34,078 nt of DNA from an uncultured Prevotellaceae bacterium (GCA_947254205.1 CAMYCE010000010.1:1-34078); one strand, 5' to 3'. Counted from the first letter of the stretch, positions 9,009 through 16,680 are shown. The notes: generated from the sequence alone by a model not told the origin. A program made the numbers and translations.

Positions 9009-9791
9009 CTACTCCGAGGCTTCATAGTCGCAATGGTTGGGGTTGAATGTGATGCCAGGGGAGTTGAACACCTCGTTCATCACCGCGCTGTGCACCATAG
9101 TTGCTGTGGGGCCTGCAACCACCTTGCGCTCGCGAGTGATGAGCCACAGCTCGTGGGTGAGCAGCAAACTGCGCGAAATGTCGTGGGTAGAGAGCAAAAT
9201 TGCCTTGTGCTGGTCGCGAGCAAGCGAGGCAAGCAGTTGCATGGTTTCGATGCGCGAGGCGGCATCGAGAAAGGCTGTGGGTTCGTCGAGAATGATGATG
9301 GGCGTGCATTGTGCCAAGGCACGCGCTATCATGGCTTTTTGTCGCTCGCCATCGCTCAACTGTGCCACATAGTTGTGGGCCTTGGCTGTGATGCCCACAT
9401 CGGCAATGGCTCGTGCCACAATGTCGTGGTCGTGGTCGTCGAGACGCCCCAGCACACCTGTGTAGGGCTGACGCCCCAGTGCCACCAGCTCGGCAACGGT
9501 GAGTGCTCCAGCCTGAATGGCATCGGTCGACACCAGCCCAATCATGCGCGAGCGATTGCGGAGCGATATGTGGGCCACATTCTTGCCATTGAGCATCACC
9601 TCCCCTGCCATGGGTTGGGTGGCACACGACAAGGCTTTGAGCAATGTCGACTTGCCTGCACCATTTTGCCCCAACAATGCCACAAACCGGCCTGCATCGA
9701 GCGTTAAATTCAAGCCCGACAGCAAGATTGTGTTTTTTTTGCCGTTTTTGTAGCCTACAGCCAAATCGTGAGTAGAATAGAGGGGCGACAT
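9009..9791 (-). CDS. ABC importer ATPase, iron-chelate/cobalamin type
   Basis: The ATPase that powers a BtuCD/FecCDE-type importer at the inner membrane; 260 residues from the ATG at 9791. It shows Walker A 'GQNGAGKST' (41-49), the ABC signature 'LSDGE' (145-149), Walker B 'IIILDE' (165-170) and the switch histidine in 'LLSTHD' (H203). The frame is open further upstream to 9869, but that would overlap the permease gene. ATG 9791 leaves a 16-base gap after the permease stop, and the domain begins right after it. It is transcribed after the permease. The substrate cannot be told from sequence: ferric siderophore, haem and cobalamin are all possible. Confidence 0.9.
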   Translation of the reverse strand: MSPLYSTHDLAVGYKNGKKNTILLSGLNLTLDAGRFVALLGQNGAGKSTLLKALSCATQPMAGEVMLNGKNVAHISLRNRSRMIGLVSTDAIQAGALTVAELVALGRQPYTGVLGRLDDHDHDIVARAIADVGITAKAHNYVAQLSDGERQKAMIARALAQCTPIIILDEPTAFLDAASRIETMQLLASLARDQHKAILLSTHDISRSLLLTHELWLITRERKVVAGPTATMVHSAVMNEVFNSPGITFNPNHCDYEASE

Positions 9792-9807
9792 GGAAGCATG
9801 ATGTTTT

Positions 9808-10854
9808 TTAGTTGAAATACTGAATTTTCCTGCGATTGAGAATGATGTAGAGAATAATGGGTACACCAATCAAGGGAGTGATGGCATTGATGGGTATCAC
9901 CCCATGCTCGCCTCCCACACTGATGAGGGCACACAGCAACGCCACATCGGCACCTGCCAAGATGGTGACAGGAATGAGCCGAGTGTGGTTGCTTGTCGAG
10001 AGCATGAGCCTTGCAATGTGGGGCACCACGAGGCCTATGAAACCAATGGGGCCACAAAAGGCTGTGACTACTGCCGTGAGCACACCGGTGATGATGAGCA
10101 ACACAACGCGCACTCGCTGGGTGTCAACGCCCAAATTCTCGGCATAGCGAGTGCCCAGCAACAGAGCGTTGAGAGGTTTCACCATGAGCAGCGACGAGAG
10201 CAAGCACAACACCACAAGGGAGGCATAAACCGGCAGTTGAGCCACCGAAACACCTGAAAATGTGCCAAAGCCCCAAGCCACATAGCTGTGAACACCTTGC
10301 TCGGTAGCCACCGAGTTGAGCAACTGCACAATGCTCGATGCCAAGTAGCTCACCAAGATGCCAATGATGAGCAACATGGTGCCACTTTTCACTATCGACG
10401 AGAAAACAATGAGAATCACGAGCACAATGCCTGCTCCCAAGAAAGCTCCCACCAGTGTAGCCACATAGCTACCCAACGTCTGGCCAAACATGCCTCCCAG
10501 CGTACCTCCCATGGCAAGCATCACCACAGCCACTCCCAAGCCTGCCCCTGTCGACACACCCAATATTGACGGGCCTGCCAAGGGGTTGTTGAAGGTGGTT
10601 TGCAACAGCAAGCCCGACACTGCCAGCGCGGCACCAGCAAGCCCAGCCGTGGCAATCATGGGCAAGCGCGATTGCAGCACAATGACGTTCCACGCCTCGT
10701 TTCCACTGTCGCCACCCGTCAAGATGCACCACACTGCGCCTGCCTCGATGTCGACCGAGCCCAAGAGCAAGCATGCCACCACGAGCAAGAGCAACAAGGC
10801 AAGCAAGCCGGCAATCGTGATGGTGAAGCGATGACTATGGAGCGATAACTTCAT
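9808..10854 (-). CDS. FecCD-family ABC importer permease
   Basis: A 348-residue polytopic inner-membrane protein forming the channel of a type II ABC importer. Many hydrophobic segments are evident, starting with 'ITIAGLLALLLLLVVACLLL'. The conserved coupling region 'GPIGFIGLVVPHIARLM' is present near residue 260. The length is normal for BtuC/FecD. It is followed after 16 bases by its ATPase. The matching binding lipoprotein lies at 14168-15274 on the same strand but is cut off by the island at 10858-14174. Its start codon sits 4 bases from the island's flanking repeat, so its original promoter, upstream of the lipoprotein gene, is now distant. Confidence 0.92.
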   Translation of the reverse strand: MKLSLHSHRFTITIAGLLALLLLLVVACLLLGSVDIEAGAVWCILTGGDSGNEAWNVIVLQSRLPMIATAGLAGAALAVSGLLLQTTFNNPLAGPSILGVSTGAGLGVAVVMLAMGGTLGGMFGQTLGSYVATLVGAFLGAGIVLVILIVFSSIVKSGTMLLIIGILVSYLASSIVQLLNSVATEQGVHSYVAWGFGTFSGVSVAQLPVYASLVVLCLLSSLLMVKPLNALLLGTRYAENLGVDTQRVRVVLLIITGVLTAVVTAFCGPIGFIGLVVPHIARLMLSTSNHTRLIPVTILAGADVALLCALISVGGEHGVIPINAITPLIGVPIILYIILNRRKIQYFN

Positions 10855-10857
10855 GCG

Positions 10858-10866
10858 TTTTAATGA
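10858..10866. repeat. Direct repeat at the left end of the island
   Basis: TTTTAATGA, identical to 14166-14174. It lies just upstream of the permease start codon and is a candidate target duplication or attachment core. Confidence 0.6.
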
Positions 10867-11103
10867 AGAAGTATTTTAGATTTTCGACGGTTTGACTTAA
10901 CCGATTGTATAATAAACTTTTAGCAAATTATTTGAGAAATAGAGGTAACGAGTTAGCAACCGTGCGAATTTCAGCGATTTGCGGTGCTATGCTGTCAAAT
11001 AACTCTTTATAAAGTGCAAATATACAATTTTTCTAATTTACTCATCCCCATACAATATATATTTATCATATTGGGATGTTATTTGAAACGGAGGAACAGG
11101 TAT

Positions 11104-11358
11104 TTACTTATAAGAATCTTCTACTCCAGCTAAATAACCAGCAGCATAAGCTGCATGTGGGCTTTTATGCCTAACTGTTCCAGCTTGACTCTCTGGTAAT
11201 GAATCCAAGTCCAAATCTAATTTTTCTTTACGATTTAGTCCATCTTCATACCCTCTCTCATAAGCACATCCTGCACAACGATGTCTTCCTGCCCCACCTT
11301 GATCGACAGGTAAATTATTGTACTGAGGATCATAACGATGATGTTTTTCACAAGCCAT
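11104..11358 (-). CDS. Small Cys/His protein of the R-M cassette, internally duplicated
   Basis: An 84-residue protein of unknown function that follows the endonuclease gene by 20 bases, so it is probably the third gene of the cassette. It has C3 and H6-H7 near the start and 'RHRCAGCAYERGYEDG' with a CxxC pair (C28, C31), which suggests a metal-binding knuckle. Residues about 15-41 and 53-79 align as two copies of one unit that share LP, Q, RH, AY, GY and G at a 38-residue spacing. The second copy ('RHKSPHAAYAAGYLAG') has lost the cysteines. I believe similar small proteins accompany other R-M systems, but I cannot confirm that here. It does not look like a classical helix-turn-helix controller protein. 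Confidence 0.75.
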   Translation of the reverse strand: MACEKHHRYDPQYNNLPVDQGGAGRHRCAGCAYERGYEDGLNRKEKLDLDLDSLPESQAGTVRHKSPHAAYAAGYLAGVEDSYK

Positions 11359-11378
11359 AATTCTTATTCTTTAAATTA

Positions 11379-12656
11379 TTACTCTATTAGTTCTAATATC
11401 CAATTTATCCAAGATATAACAGTAGATGCCCTTCGTTTATATGTTTGTTCAGAATCAATATTATACAATTTTGCACTTTTCATTATTTCGACGACCTCGC
11501 CCTTTGTTGGAACATTGCCTTTATTAAAATACAGTTTCAAGGTGTTTTGAAATGCCGTATGTGCCAATATAAGTTTTACAAATTCCAATTGCCGTTCAAT
11601 AATGGGCAGATTAAATATACGAGAGCCATCACGAGTTAGAATGCACCCTATTTGTTGATTCTCACGAACAACCTCTACTAATCCTAAATACTTTGCCGCA
11701 TTTGAATAATAATCAGTTTGTCTGTGATCAAAATCATAATTTTGCGTAATATCATCTTTACAAATAAATCCTTTTTGTTTTAATAGCTCGCAAAGATTAA
11801 TTACTCGTTCAAAGCTATCTGCTTGAGGGAAAGGCAACTCAGGTTCTTTTACAACTTGAATACCATCCAAAATATTCTGTATATTCTCAACATTAATTCC
11901 TCCTTCTTGAACTGCATATTTTTTGTGTTGTATTAATCGGATGGAATTATATAATTCAGGTGTAACAAATTCATATTCTCTCAAATGGAAAATACCATTT
12001 GAATACGTCAAGAATATCGGACGAACACGTTTCCCGATTTTATTACTCCATAATCTATATGGATAATATAGTTGTCGAATTAGAAAATCATCAGAAATAT
12101 AATTTTTGGCTTCAATCAAATTTAAAGAACTATCTCCTTCATACCCTCCGTCTATTTCAATTTGTGAATTATCAACATTAATTTTTAAAATGTTTTGTCC
12201 TGAATTAATCGTAAAATCAAAAACTGAAGAACTCATCCGACCAGAAACGGTAGGTAACAGATTTTCCTCTCCTGTAAAATCATGTAATATCTTAGATACA
12301 AAAGCACAATTTATAGCTATTGATTCGCTCGTAATATCTTTATAATCTATACTTTCCAAGAAAGTTGGAAAGTCAATAGGAGTTATCTCTATATCATCTT
12401 TATTGAAATCACAAAAAGTTTTAAATTTTCCGATTTCATATGTACCTCTGGATGTAGGTAATATTGATAAGTTATGATCTATAAACAATTTTGGAAGTTG
12501 AGATCTATGGTCAAACTTTGTCATTAAACGAGCCTCTCTAAACTGATTAATTTCTGTTGAAGAAATTGAGATACGTTCATTATTGGCAAGTTTGTCCAAG
12601 ATGCAATACTTCTCAAAAATTTTCTCCCATGCTATGTCATTTTTGGATTTACTCAT
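11379..12656 (-). CDS. Type II restriction endonuclease (putative)
   Basis: A 425-residue protein whose ATG (12656) overlaps the last 8 bases of the methylase gene, the usual arrangement for a type II partner. A likely PD-(D/E)xK nuclease core is visible: D169 in 'IEIDGG', then E182-A-K184 in 'LNLIEAKNY', followed by a strand with basic residues 'IGKRVRPIFLTYSNG'. The N-terminal 60 residues and the C-terminal third ('GFICKDDITQNYDFDHRQTD') look like helical recognition modules. There is no helicase or methylase motif, so it is not type I, IIG or III. The recognition site is not deducible; it must match that of the partner methylase. Codon use is AT-rich like the rest of the island. Confidence 0.72.
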   Translation of the reverse strand: MSKSKNDIAWEKIFEKYCILDKLANNERISISSTEINQFREARLMTKFDHRSQLPKLFIDHNLSILPTSRGTYEIGKFKTFCDFNKDDIEITPIDFPTFLESIDYKDITSESIAINCAFVSKILHDFTGEENLLPTVSGRMSSSVFDFTINSGQNILKINVDNSQIEIDGGYEGDSSLNLIEAKNYISDDFLIRQLYYPYRLWSNKIGKRVRPIFLTYSNGIFHLREYEFVTPELYNSIRLIQHKKYAVQEGGINVENIQNILDGIQVVKEPELPFPQADSFERVINLCELLKQKGFICKDDITQNYDFDHRQTDYYSNAAKYLGLVEVVRENQQIGCILTRDGSRIFNLPIIERQLEFVKLILAHTAFQNTLKLYFNKGNVPTKGEVVEIMKSAKLYNIDSEQTYKRRASTVISWINWILELIE

Positions 12657-13488
12657 AATTGCTAATTAAAAATTCATCAACTTGCCCTCTTTTAGAAGAA
12701 TCTGAATTTATAGCACGACTTGCCTGTACTACATGAATATTGTATTCCGCATAAATTTCTTTTATAAAATTAGATGCAGAATTTGATAGGAGAAATTTTA
12801 TGCCATTGCTATTTAATCTATTACAAACATCTCTTAGCCTAAGCTGATCCCTCTCACTCCATCCACCTTGCACGTATCCTGTAAAATTAGAACTCTCTGA
12901 AATAGGATGATACGGAGGATCTAAATACACAAATGAGTTTGTTGGTATATCTCTCAATATTACCTCATAATCACCATTTGATATTTGAATCCGATCAGAA
13001 TTTAAATATTTACTTACCGCCTTAATTACAGGCTCATTGACAATATTTGGATTTTTATATTTCCCAAATGGGGAATTAAATTCCCCGGCATTATTAACCC
13101 GATATAATCCATTATAGCAAGTTTTATTGAGATATATAATCCGTGATGCTCGCTCGATAGTGGTAAGATTTTTAAAAAGAGGTTGCCTATCCATAGAGCG
13201 AATTTCATAAAAATACTCTGACGTATTTTTATGTTTCTTTAAATCCTCAATAAGTTCATTGGGATTGTCCCTTATAACCGTATAAACATTGATCAACTCT
13301 TCGTTATAATCATTTATAACTGCTTGTTTTGGCTGGAGTTCAAAAAATAAAGCTCCGCCTCCGATGAATGGCTCATAGTAGGGACGATTCGCTACCCCTT
13401 TGGGTAACATCTTTCTAATTTCTGGAATAAGTTGTCTTTTTCCTCCAACCCATTTCAAAAAAGGAACTACAAGTTTATTCTTAGCCAT
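12649..13488 (-). CDS. Dam-type (D12 class) adenine-specific DNA methyltransferase
   Basis: A 279-residue N6-adenine methylase of the alpha (Dam/M.DpnII) class. The AdoMet-binding segments are 'FLKWVGGKRQL' (10-20) and 'YYEPFIGGGALFFE' (37-50), and the catalytic motif is 'DPPY' at 190-193. The family segment 'NKTCYNGLYRVNNAGEFNSP' (121-140) is clear. The order (motif X and I first, DPPY last) fits the alpha class. It overlaps the endonuclease gene by 8 bases, so the two are translated as a pair that protects and cuts one site. Many relatives recognise GATC, but others differ, so specificity is open. Confidence 0.92.
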   Translation of the reverse strand: MAKNKLVVPFLKWVGGKRQLIPEIRKMLPKGVANRPYYEPFIGGGALFFELQPKQAVINDYNEELINVYTVIRDNPNELIEDLKKHKNTSEYFYEIRSMDRQPLFKNLTTIERASRIIYLNKTCYNGLYRVNNAGEFNSPFGKYKNPNIVNEPVIKAVSKYLNSDRIQISNGDYEVILRDIPTNSFVYLDPPYHPISESSNFTGYVQGGWSERDQLRLRDVCNRLNSNGIKFLLSNSASNFIKEIYAEYNIHVVQASRAINSDSSKRGQVDEFLISNYE

Positions 13489-13515
13489 TTTATATAAAGT
13501 CTATTATATCAATGA

Positions 13516-13523
13516 CAAAGGTA
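13516..13523 (-). promoter_or_regulatory. Possible -7 element of the R-M operon
   Basis: TACCTTTG on the minus strand, 27 bases before the methylase ATG. No TTG lies at the expected 20-base distance, so only the -7 part is supported. Confidence 0.45.
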
Positions 13524-13609
13524 CTACTTTTACTGATTTATCCTATAAGAATCCACAATAATTTGGTTGTTTTGATTTCAATTGCTGAGGTACAGCTAAT
13601 TATTCGTTC

Positions 13610-13891
13610 TTAAATTCCTCTGTTTTTCCTTTGTAGCTGTATAGGTCGGCGAATGTTCTGCCTTAACTTCTCGAACTGTTCCTTGAACCACTCGGCAATG
13701 GGCTTTCGGTCAATAGCAAGAATCAGTCTCGTTCCGTCCGTGGGGTCTTTCAGCACTTGGAAACCTGCCCTTTCGGTCGTGAATTTCCGTTCGTGTTCCT
13801 CCGAGTAGAGTTCCCCTGCATACTCCAACGTCTTTCCCTTGACGAGCGTTGCCGTCTGCCTTTCTTCACGTAAAATAATACCTTGAATGTA
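13610..13891 (-). pseudogene. Fragment of an unidentified mobile-element protein
   Basis: An open frame on the minus strand with no convincing start of its own. It reads 'REERQTATLVKGKTLEYAGE' and ends 'RPIQLQRKNRGI'. Its G+C content is higher than that of the R-M genes beside it, so it seems to have another source. The basic C-terminus and the position next to an integrase stub suggest the tail of a mobilisation or conjugation protein; I do not recognise the family. The only start codon is an internal TTG at 13828. It is probably a remnant left by a deletion fused to the integrase start. Confidence 0.5.
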
Positions 13892-13899
13892 CTACGCAT
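13861..13899 (-). pseudogene. Truncated 5' end of a Bacteroidetes tyrosine integrase
   Basis: From the ATG at 13899 the minus strand reads 'MRSTFKVLFYVKK', the characteristic opening of Bacteroidetes mobile-element tyrosine recombinases. After about 13 codons the frame leaves the family pattern and soon stops; the downstream coding sequence is a different protein in another frame. The gene's own control signals are intact. The rest of the integrase, including its catalytic R-H-R-Y domain, is absent from the window. Confidence 0.6.
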
Positions 13900-13905
13900 A
13901 ACTCA

Positions 13906-13929
13906 CTCCTTTTTTTGGTTACAAATTTA
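13906..13929 (-). promoter_or_regulatory. Intact -7 element and ribosome binding site of the truncated integrase
   Basis: On the minus strand TAAATTTG (13929-13922) is followed by AAGGAG (13911-13906), six bases before the ATG at 13899. This shows that the stub is a true gene start. Confidence 0.55.
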
Positions 13930-14165
13930 GTTATTAGTGAGTTACCGACAGCTATGTAAATCTACGCAAAACGCAGAAACAGAACCTTTTAGCAAGAAAT
14001 CTGCACCCGTTACGGGAGTAACGAGGTGGTAACTGAACTTCTGCACAGTTTGGCTTCGAGGTGGTATTTCGTTGGCTCTGTGCAATAGAAAAACAAAGCG
14101 TAACGAACGCTCTATCAGCTAATTCGCTACGCTTTGCCCAAATTTACTTTTTCGCTATGTGTTTA
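13930..14165. other. Non-coding right end of the island
   Basis: No gene is seen here. It holds the region upstream of the integrase start and an imperfect inverted repeat at 14094-14136 (CAAAGCGTAACGAA facing TTCGCTACGCTTTG, one mismatch, 15-base loop). An integrase-proximal attachment region is expected in such a place; this is inference. Confidence 0.5.
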
Positions 14166-14174
14166 TTTTAATGA
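14166..14174. repeat. Direct repeat at the right end of the island
   Basis: TTTTAATGA, identical to 10858-10866. It overlaps the stop codon of the binding-lipoprotein gene. Confidence 0.6.
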
Positions 14175-15274
14175 GTGAGGCGATGATAGAATTGGAACTT
14201 GAAATTGGGGAACAAATCGGGGTGCAAGGCTGCTGCATATTCTTGCAACAACAAATCGGGGTGAAAAGGTATGCACACAAAAAAGTGTGACTTCTCGGTG
14301 TCGCACACCCACACATTTTTCTCTTTAAAGGCCTTGAAACTCTTGTTCAAGTCATATTGTCCCTGCAAGTCGGCAAGGCTGTTGATGCCTGTCCACTTAA
14401 TAAACCAAAAATCGGCATTTTGAGCCTTGGCAAGCACTTGGTTGAAATCGAGCGAGAGCGAACCCGTGCTCTTGTCGGCACTCCACGGATAGGAGCCTCC
14501 AGCATCGGCAATCACACGAGCCATGTAGCTACTGCCCCCCGGCACTGCCCACACGCCACTTATCACCATCTCGGTGAGCACCGACTTGGTGGCAGATTGG
14601 TGGCTCGCCAATTTTGCCGCAATGCCACGATAACGCTTGGTCACTGCGGCATAGAGGCTGTCGGCAGTGGCACTCTTGCCAAGCAATGCACCATAAAAAC
14701 GCATCCACTCGGCACGCCCCAGTGGAGAGTATTCCATGTAGTCGGCACACTCAATGATGGGAATGTTCAACTTCTCGATTTGCCCATAGGTGGCATCTTG
14801 AAAAGGCGACAGCAAGATGGCATCGGGCTTCATGTCGATTACCTTCTCAATTGTGGGAGCCATCGAGTTGCCACAATCGGCAATTTTGCCTTCTTTCACC
14901 AGTTGAAGCACTTGAGGGTCGGTGTAATAGTTGGCATCGGTCACACCCTTCACGGCATCAAAGCCACCCAACTCGCGCATGAGGCTTGCATGCACCTCGC
15001 TATAAACCAGTGCATTCTTGATGGGGGTGCGCACCACCGTGCCTTTGGGCATGTGGGCTGGCAATGTGGAGTCGCGGGGCACCAGCAAATAGGTGTGCAA
15101 CACCTTACCCCCATGCCAAGGGTCTTGAATATCTACTTGCAAAAAACCCTGTTTTTGGGTCATGGTGAGCAACCGGGCCTGTGTGTCATCGGCAGGAAGT
15201 GAGTTTTGACTGTTTTGACAACCGGCCAGCAACAGCACAATGAGCGATAACGCAAAAATGAAGTGTCGTTTCAT
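14168..15274 (-). CDS. ABC importer substrate-binding lipoprotein
   Basis: A periplasmic, membrane-anchored binding protein for an iron-chelate or cobalamin-type importer; 368 residues from the ATG at 15274. A lipoprotein signal with lipobox 'LLAGC' (C19) is clear. The mature part has the two-lobe Periplasmic_binding_2 look: 'VYSEVHASLMRELGGFDAVK' in the first lobe, 'PDAILLSPF', then a long helix region and 'ADFWFIKWTG' in the second. An upstream in-frame start at 15310 would put 12 extra residues before the signal peptide and is rejected. Permease and ATPase genes on the same strand lie beyond the island at 10858-14174 and are its likely partners. The ligand is not deducible. Confidence 0.88.
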   Translation of the reverse strand: MKRHFIFALSLIVLLLAGCQNSQNSLPADDTQARLLTMTQKQGFLQVDIQDPWHGGKVLHTYLLVPRDSTLPAHMPKGTVVRTPIKNALVYSEVHASLMRELGGFDAVKGVTDANYYTDPQVLQLVKEGKIADCGNSMAPTIEKVIDMKPDAILLSPFQDATYGQIEKLNIPIIECADYMEYSPLGRAEWMRFYGALLGKSATADSLYAAVTKRYRGIAAKLASHQSATKSVLTEMVISGVWAVPGGSSYMARVIADAGGSYPWSADKSTGSLSLDFNQVLAKAQNADFWFIKWTGINSLADLQGQYDLNKSFKAFKEKNVWVCDTEKSHFFVCIPFHPDLLLQEYAAALHPDLFPNFKFQFYHRLTH

Positions 15275-15291
15275 GTCTCTTTCACTAATAA

Positions 15292-15332
15292 TTTGCCACA
15301 AAGTTAACAAAACTTATTACCTTTGCATTCAA
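15292..15332. promoter_or_regulatory. Overlapping divergent promoters for trpS and the binding-lipoprotein gene
   Basis: On the plus strand TTTG (15292-15295) and TACCTTTG (15318-15325) serve trpS. On the minus strand TAACTTTG (15306-15299) serves the lipoprotein gene, with a TTG at 15332-15330. Spacers of 22-23 bases are slightly long. Because the two overlap, the promoters may interfere with each other. Confidence 0.6.
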
Positions 15333-15365
15333 TAAAACGAAAATACTTATTTATAATACTACAAA

Positions 15366-16457
15366 ATGGGAAAAGTAATTTTAACGGGTGACCGCCCCAC
15401 GGGCAAACTCCACTTGGGGCACTACATTGGCAGCCTCAAGCGTCGCGTGCAGTTGCAAGAGGCAGGCGACTACGACCGCATGTTTGTGTTTATGGCCGAT
15501 GTGCAGGCTCTCACCGACAATGCCGACGACCCCGAAAAAATACGTCAAAATATCATTGAAGTCGCCCTCGACTACATGGCAGCAGGGCTCGACCCAGCCA
15601 AGTGCACCCTCTACATTCAAAGCATGGTGCCCGAATTGGCCGAACTCATGCAATATTTCATGAACATCATCACCGTGAGCCGTGTGCAACGCAACCCCAC
15701 CGTGAAGACCGAAATCAAGATGCGATGCTTTGAGGCCAACATTCCACTGGGCTTCTTCTGCTACCCCGTGAGCCAAGCGGCCGACATTGCCGCCTTCAAG
15801 GCCACAACCGTGCCCGCTGGCGAGGACCAAGAACCCATGATTGAGGTGACACGCGAGCTGGTGCGTCGCTTCAACCAGACCTATGCCGAAGTGCTCGTTG
15901 AACCCGAAATCATGCTTCCCGAAAACGCCACCGCCCGCCGCTTGCCCGGCACCGATGGCAAGGAGAAGATGAGCAAGAGCTTGGGCAACTGCATCTACTT
16001 GAGCGACGATGCCGACACAGTGTGGCAAAAGGTGCGCAGCATGTACACCGACCCCGGCCATGTCAATCTCAACGACCCCGGCAAGGTGGAAGGCAATGCT
16101 GTGTTTACCTATCTTGATGCCTTCTCCACAGTTGCCGACTTCCAAGAATTTTGGCCCGAATATCAAAACCTCGATGAACTCAAAGACCACTACCGGCGTG
16201 GCGGACTGGGCGACATGAAGTGCAAAAAATTCCTCAACCGGATTCTCAACAAAATGCTGGAGCCCATGCGAGTGCGTCGCCACGAGCTGGAGCAAGACAT
16301 TCCCGAAATATTCAACATTTTGCAACGTGGCAGCGAGGCTGCACGCGAGGTGGCAGCAAGCACCATGCAAGAGGTGCGCCACGCCATGCGCATCGACTAT
16401 TTTAACGATGCCGCCCTCATCGCCCAGCAAGCCCAAAAATTCAAGGCCATCAAGTAG
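15366..16457 (+). CDS. trpS: Tryptophan-tRNA ligase
   Basis: A class I aminoacyl-tRNA synthetase that charges tRNA-Trp; 363 residues, cytoplasmic. The HIGH-type motif is 'HLGH' (16-19) within 'TGDRPTGKLHLGHY', and the KMSKS loop is 'KMSKS' at 201-205 in 'GKEKMSKSLGN'. The pattern 'PVSQAADIAAFKATTVPAGE' is the TrpS substrate-pocket region. The length is slightly above the usual 330-350 residues. It has its own promoter and a strong terminator, so it is monocistronic. It diverges from the binding-lipoprotein gene. Confidence 0.95.
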   Translation: MGKVILTGDRPTGKLHLGHYIGSLKRRVQLQEAGDYDRMFVFMADVQALTDNADDPEKIRQNIIEVALDYMAAGLDPAKCTLYIQSMVPELAELMQYFMNIITVSRVQRNPTVKTEIKMRCFEANIPLGFFCYPVSQAADIAAFKATTVPAGEDQEPMIEVTRELVRRFNQTYAEVLVEPEIMLPENATARRLPGTDGKEKMSKSLGNCIYLSDDADTVWQKVRSMYTDPGHVNLNDPGKVEGNAVFTYLDAFSTVADFQEFWPEYQNLDELKDHYRRGGLGDMKCKKFLNRILNKMLEPMRVRRHELEQDIPEIFNILQRGSEAAREVAASTMQEVRHAMRIDYFNDAALIAQQAQKFKAIK

Positions 16458-16490
16458 CCCCCCACCCGCTTGCAAGGTCACACCACACAA

Positions 16491-16541
16491 AAGTCACGCA
16501 AACCTCAAGGGCTCACTCCCACTGGTTTGCGTGACTTAATT
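16491..16541 (+). terminator. Rho-independent terminator of trpS
   Basis: A perfect 14-base inverted repeat, AAGTCACGCAAACC facing GGTTTGCGTGACTT, followed by AATTTT. It runs directly into the dispersed repeat at 16540. Confidence 0.85.
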
Positions 16542-16663
16542 TTAACCCCAATCGGTCATTAGGTCGCAATAAGAAAATATCTTAGGCTTTTCCTTGCCTT
16601 TGTCAAATTATTTTGAGTAATTTGACAAAAACAAAGAAACCTAATGACCGATTTGGGTTAAAA
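16540..16663. repeat. Dispersed palindromic repeat, full copy B
   Basis: A 124-base element with terminal inverted repeats of 24 bases and one mismatch: TTTTAACCCCAATCGG with TCATTAGG on the left, CCTAATGACCGATTTGGG with TTAAAA on the right. An inner inverted repeat, TTTGTCAAATTA / TAATTTGACAAA, surrounds TTTTGAG. Related halves occur at 14-63, 6406-6437 and 34023-34078. There is no coding capacity. The structure resembles a MITE or REP-like element; the mobilising enzyme is unknown. Confidence 0.8.
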
Positions 16664-16680
16664 CTCAAAAAATATTGATT

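Larger units (their letters stand above)
10858..14174. mobile_element. Degenerate integrated island carrying a restriction-modification cassette
   Basis: A block of about 3.3 kb inserted between the binding-protein gene and the permease gene of one importer operon. Both ends carry the 9-base direct repeat TTTTAATGA (10858-10866 and 14166-14174). The interior is visibly AT-rich: by hand count the 60-base lines at 12301 and 13081 are about 28-30% G+C, against 58% for the line at 15841. Contents on the minus strand are an integrase stub, a mobilisation-like fragment, a methylase, a nuclease and a small protein. Joining the flanks at one repeat copy gives the lipoprotein stop codon about 5 bases before the permease ATG, as expected of an intact operon. 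The element type is inferred from the integrase start only. Confidence 0.75.

Noticed and set aside
9792..9869. An N-terminal extension of the importer ATPase to 9869
   Set aside because: It would overlap the permease coding region, and the ABC domain begins directly after the ATG at 9791.
11043..11088. A hairpin (CATCCC/GGGATG) as terminator of the R-M operon
   Set aside because: The loop is long and AT-rich, and no T run follows on the minus strand; not strong enough to annotate.
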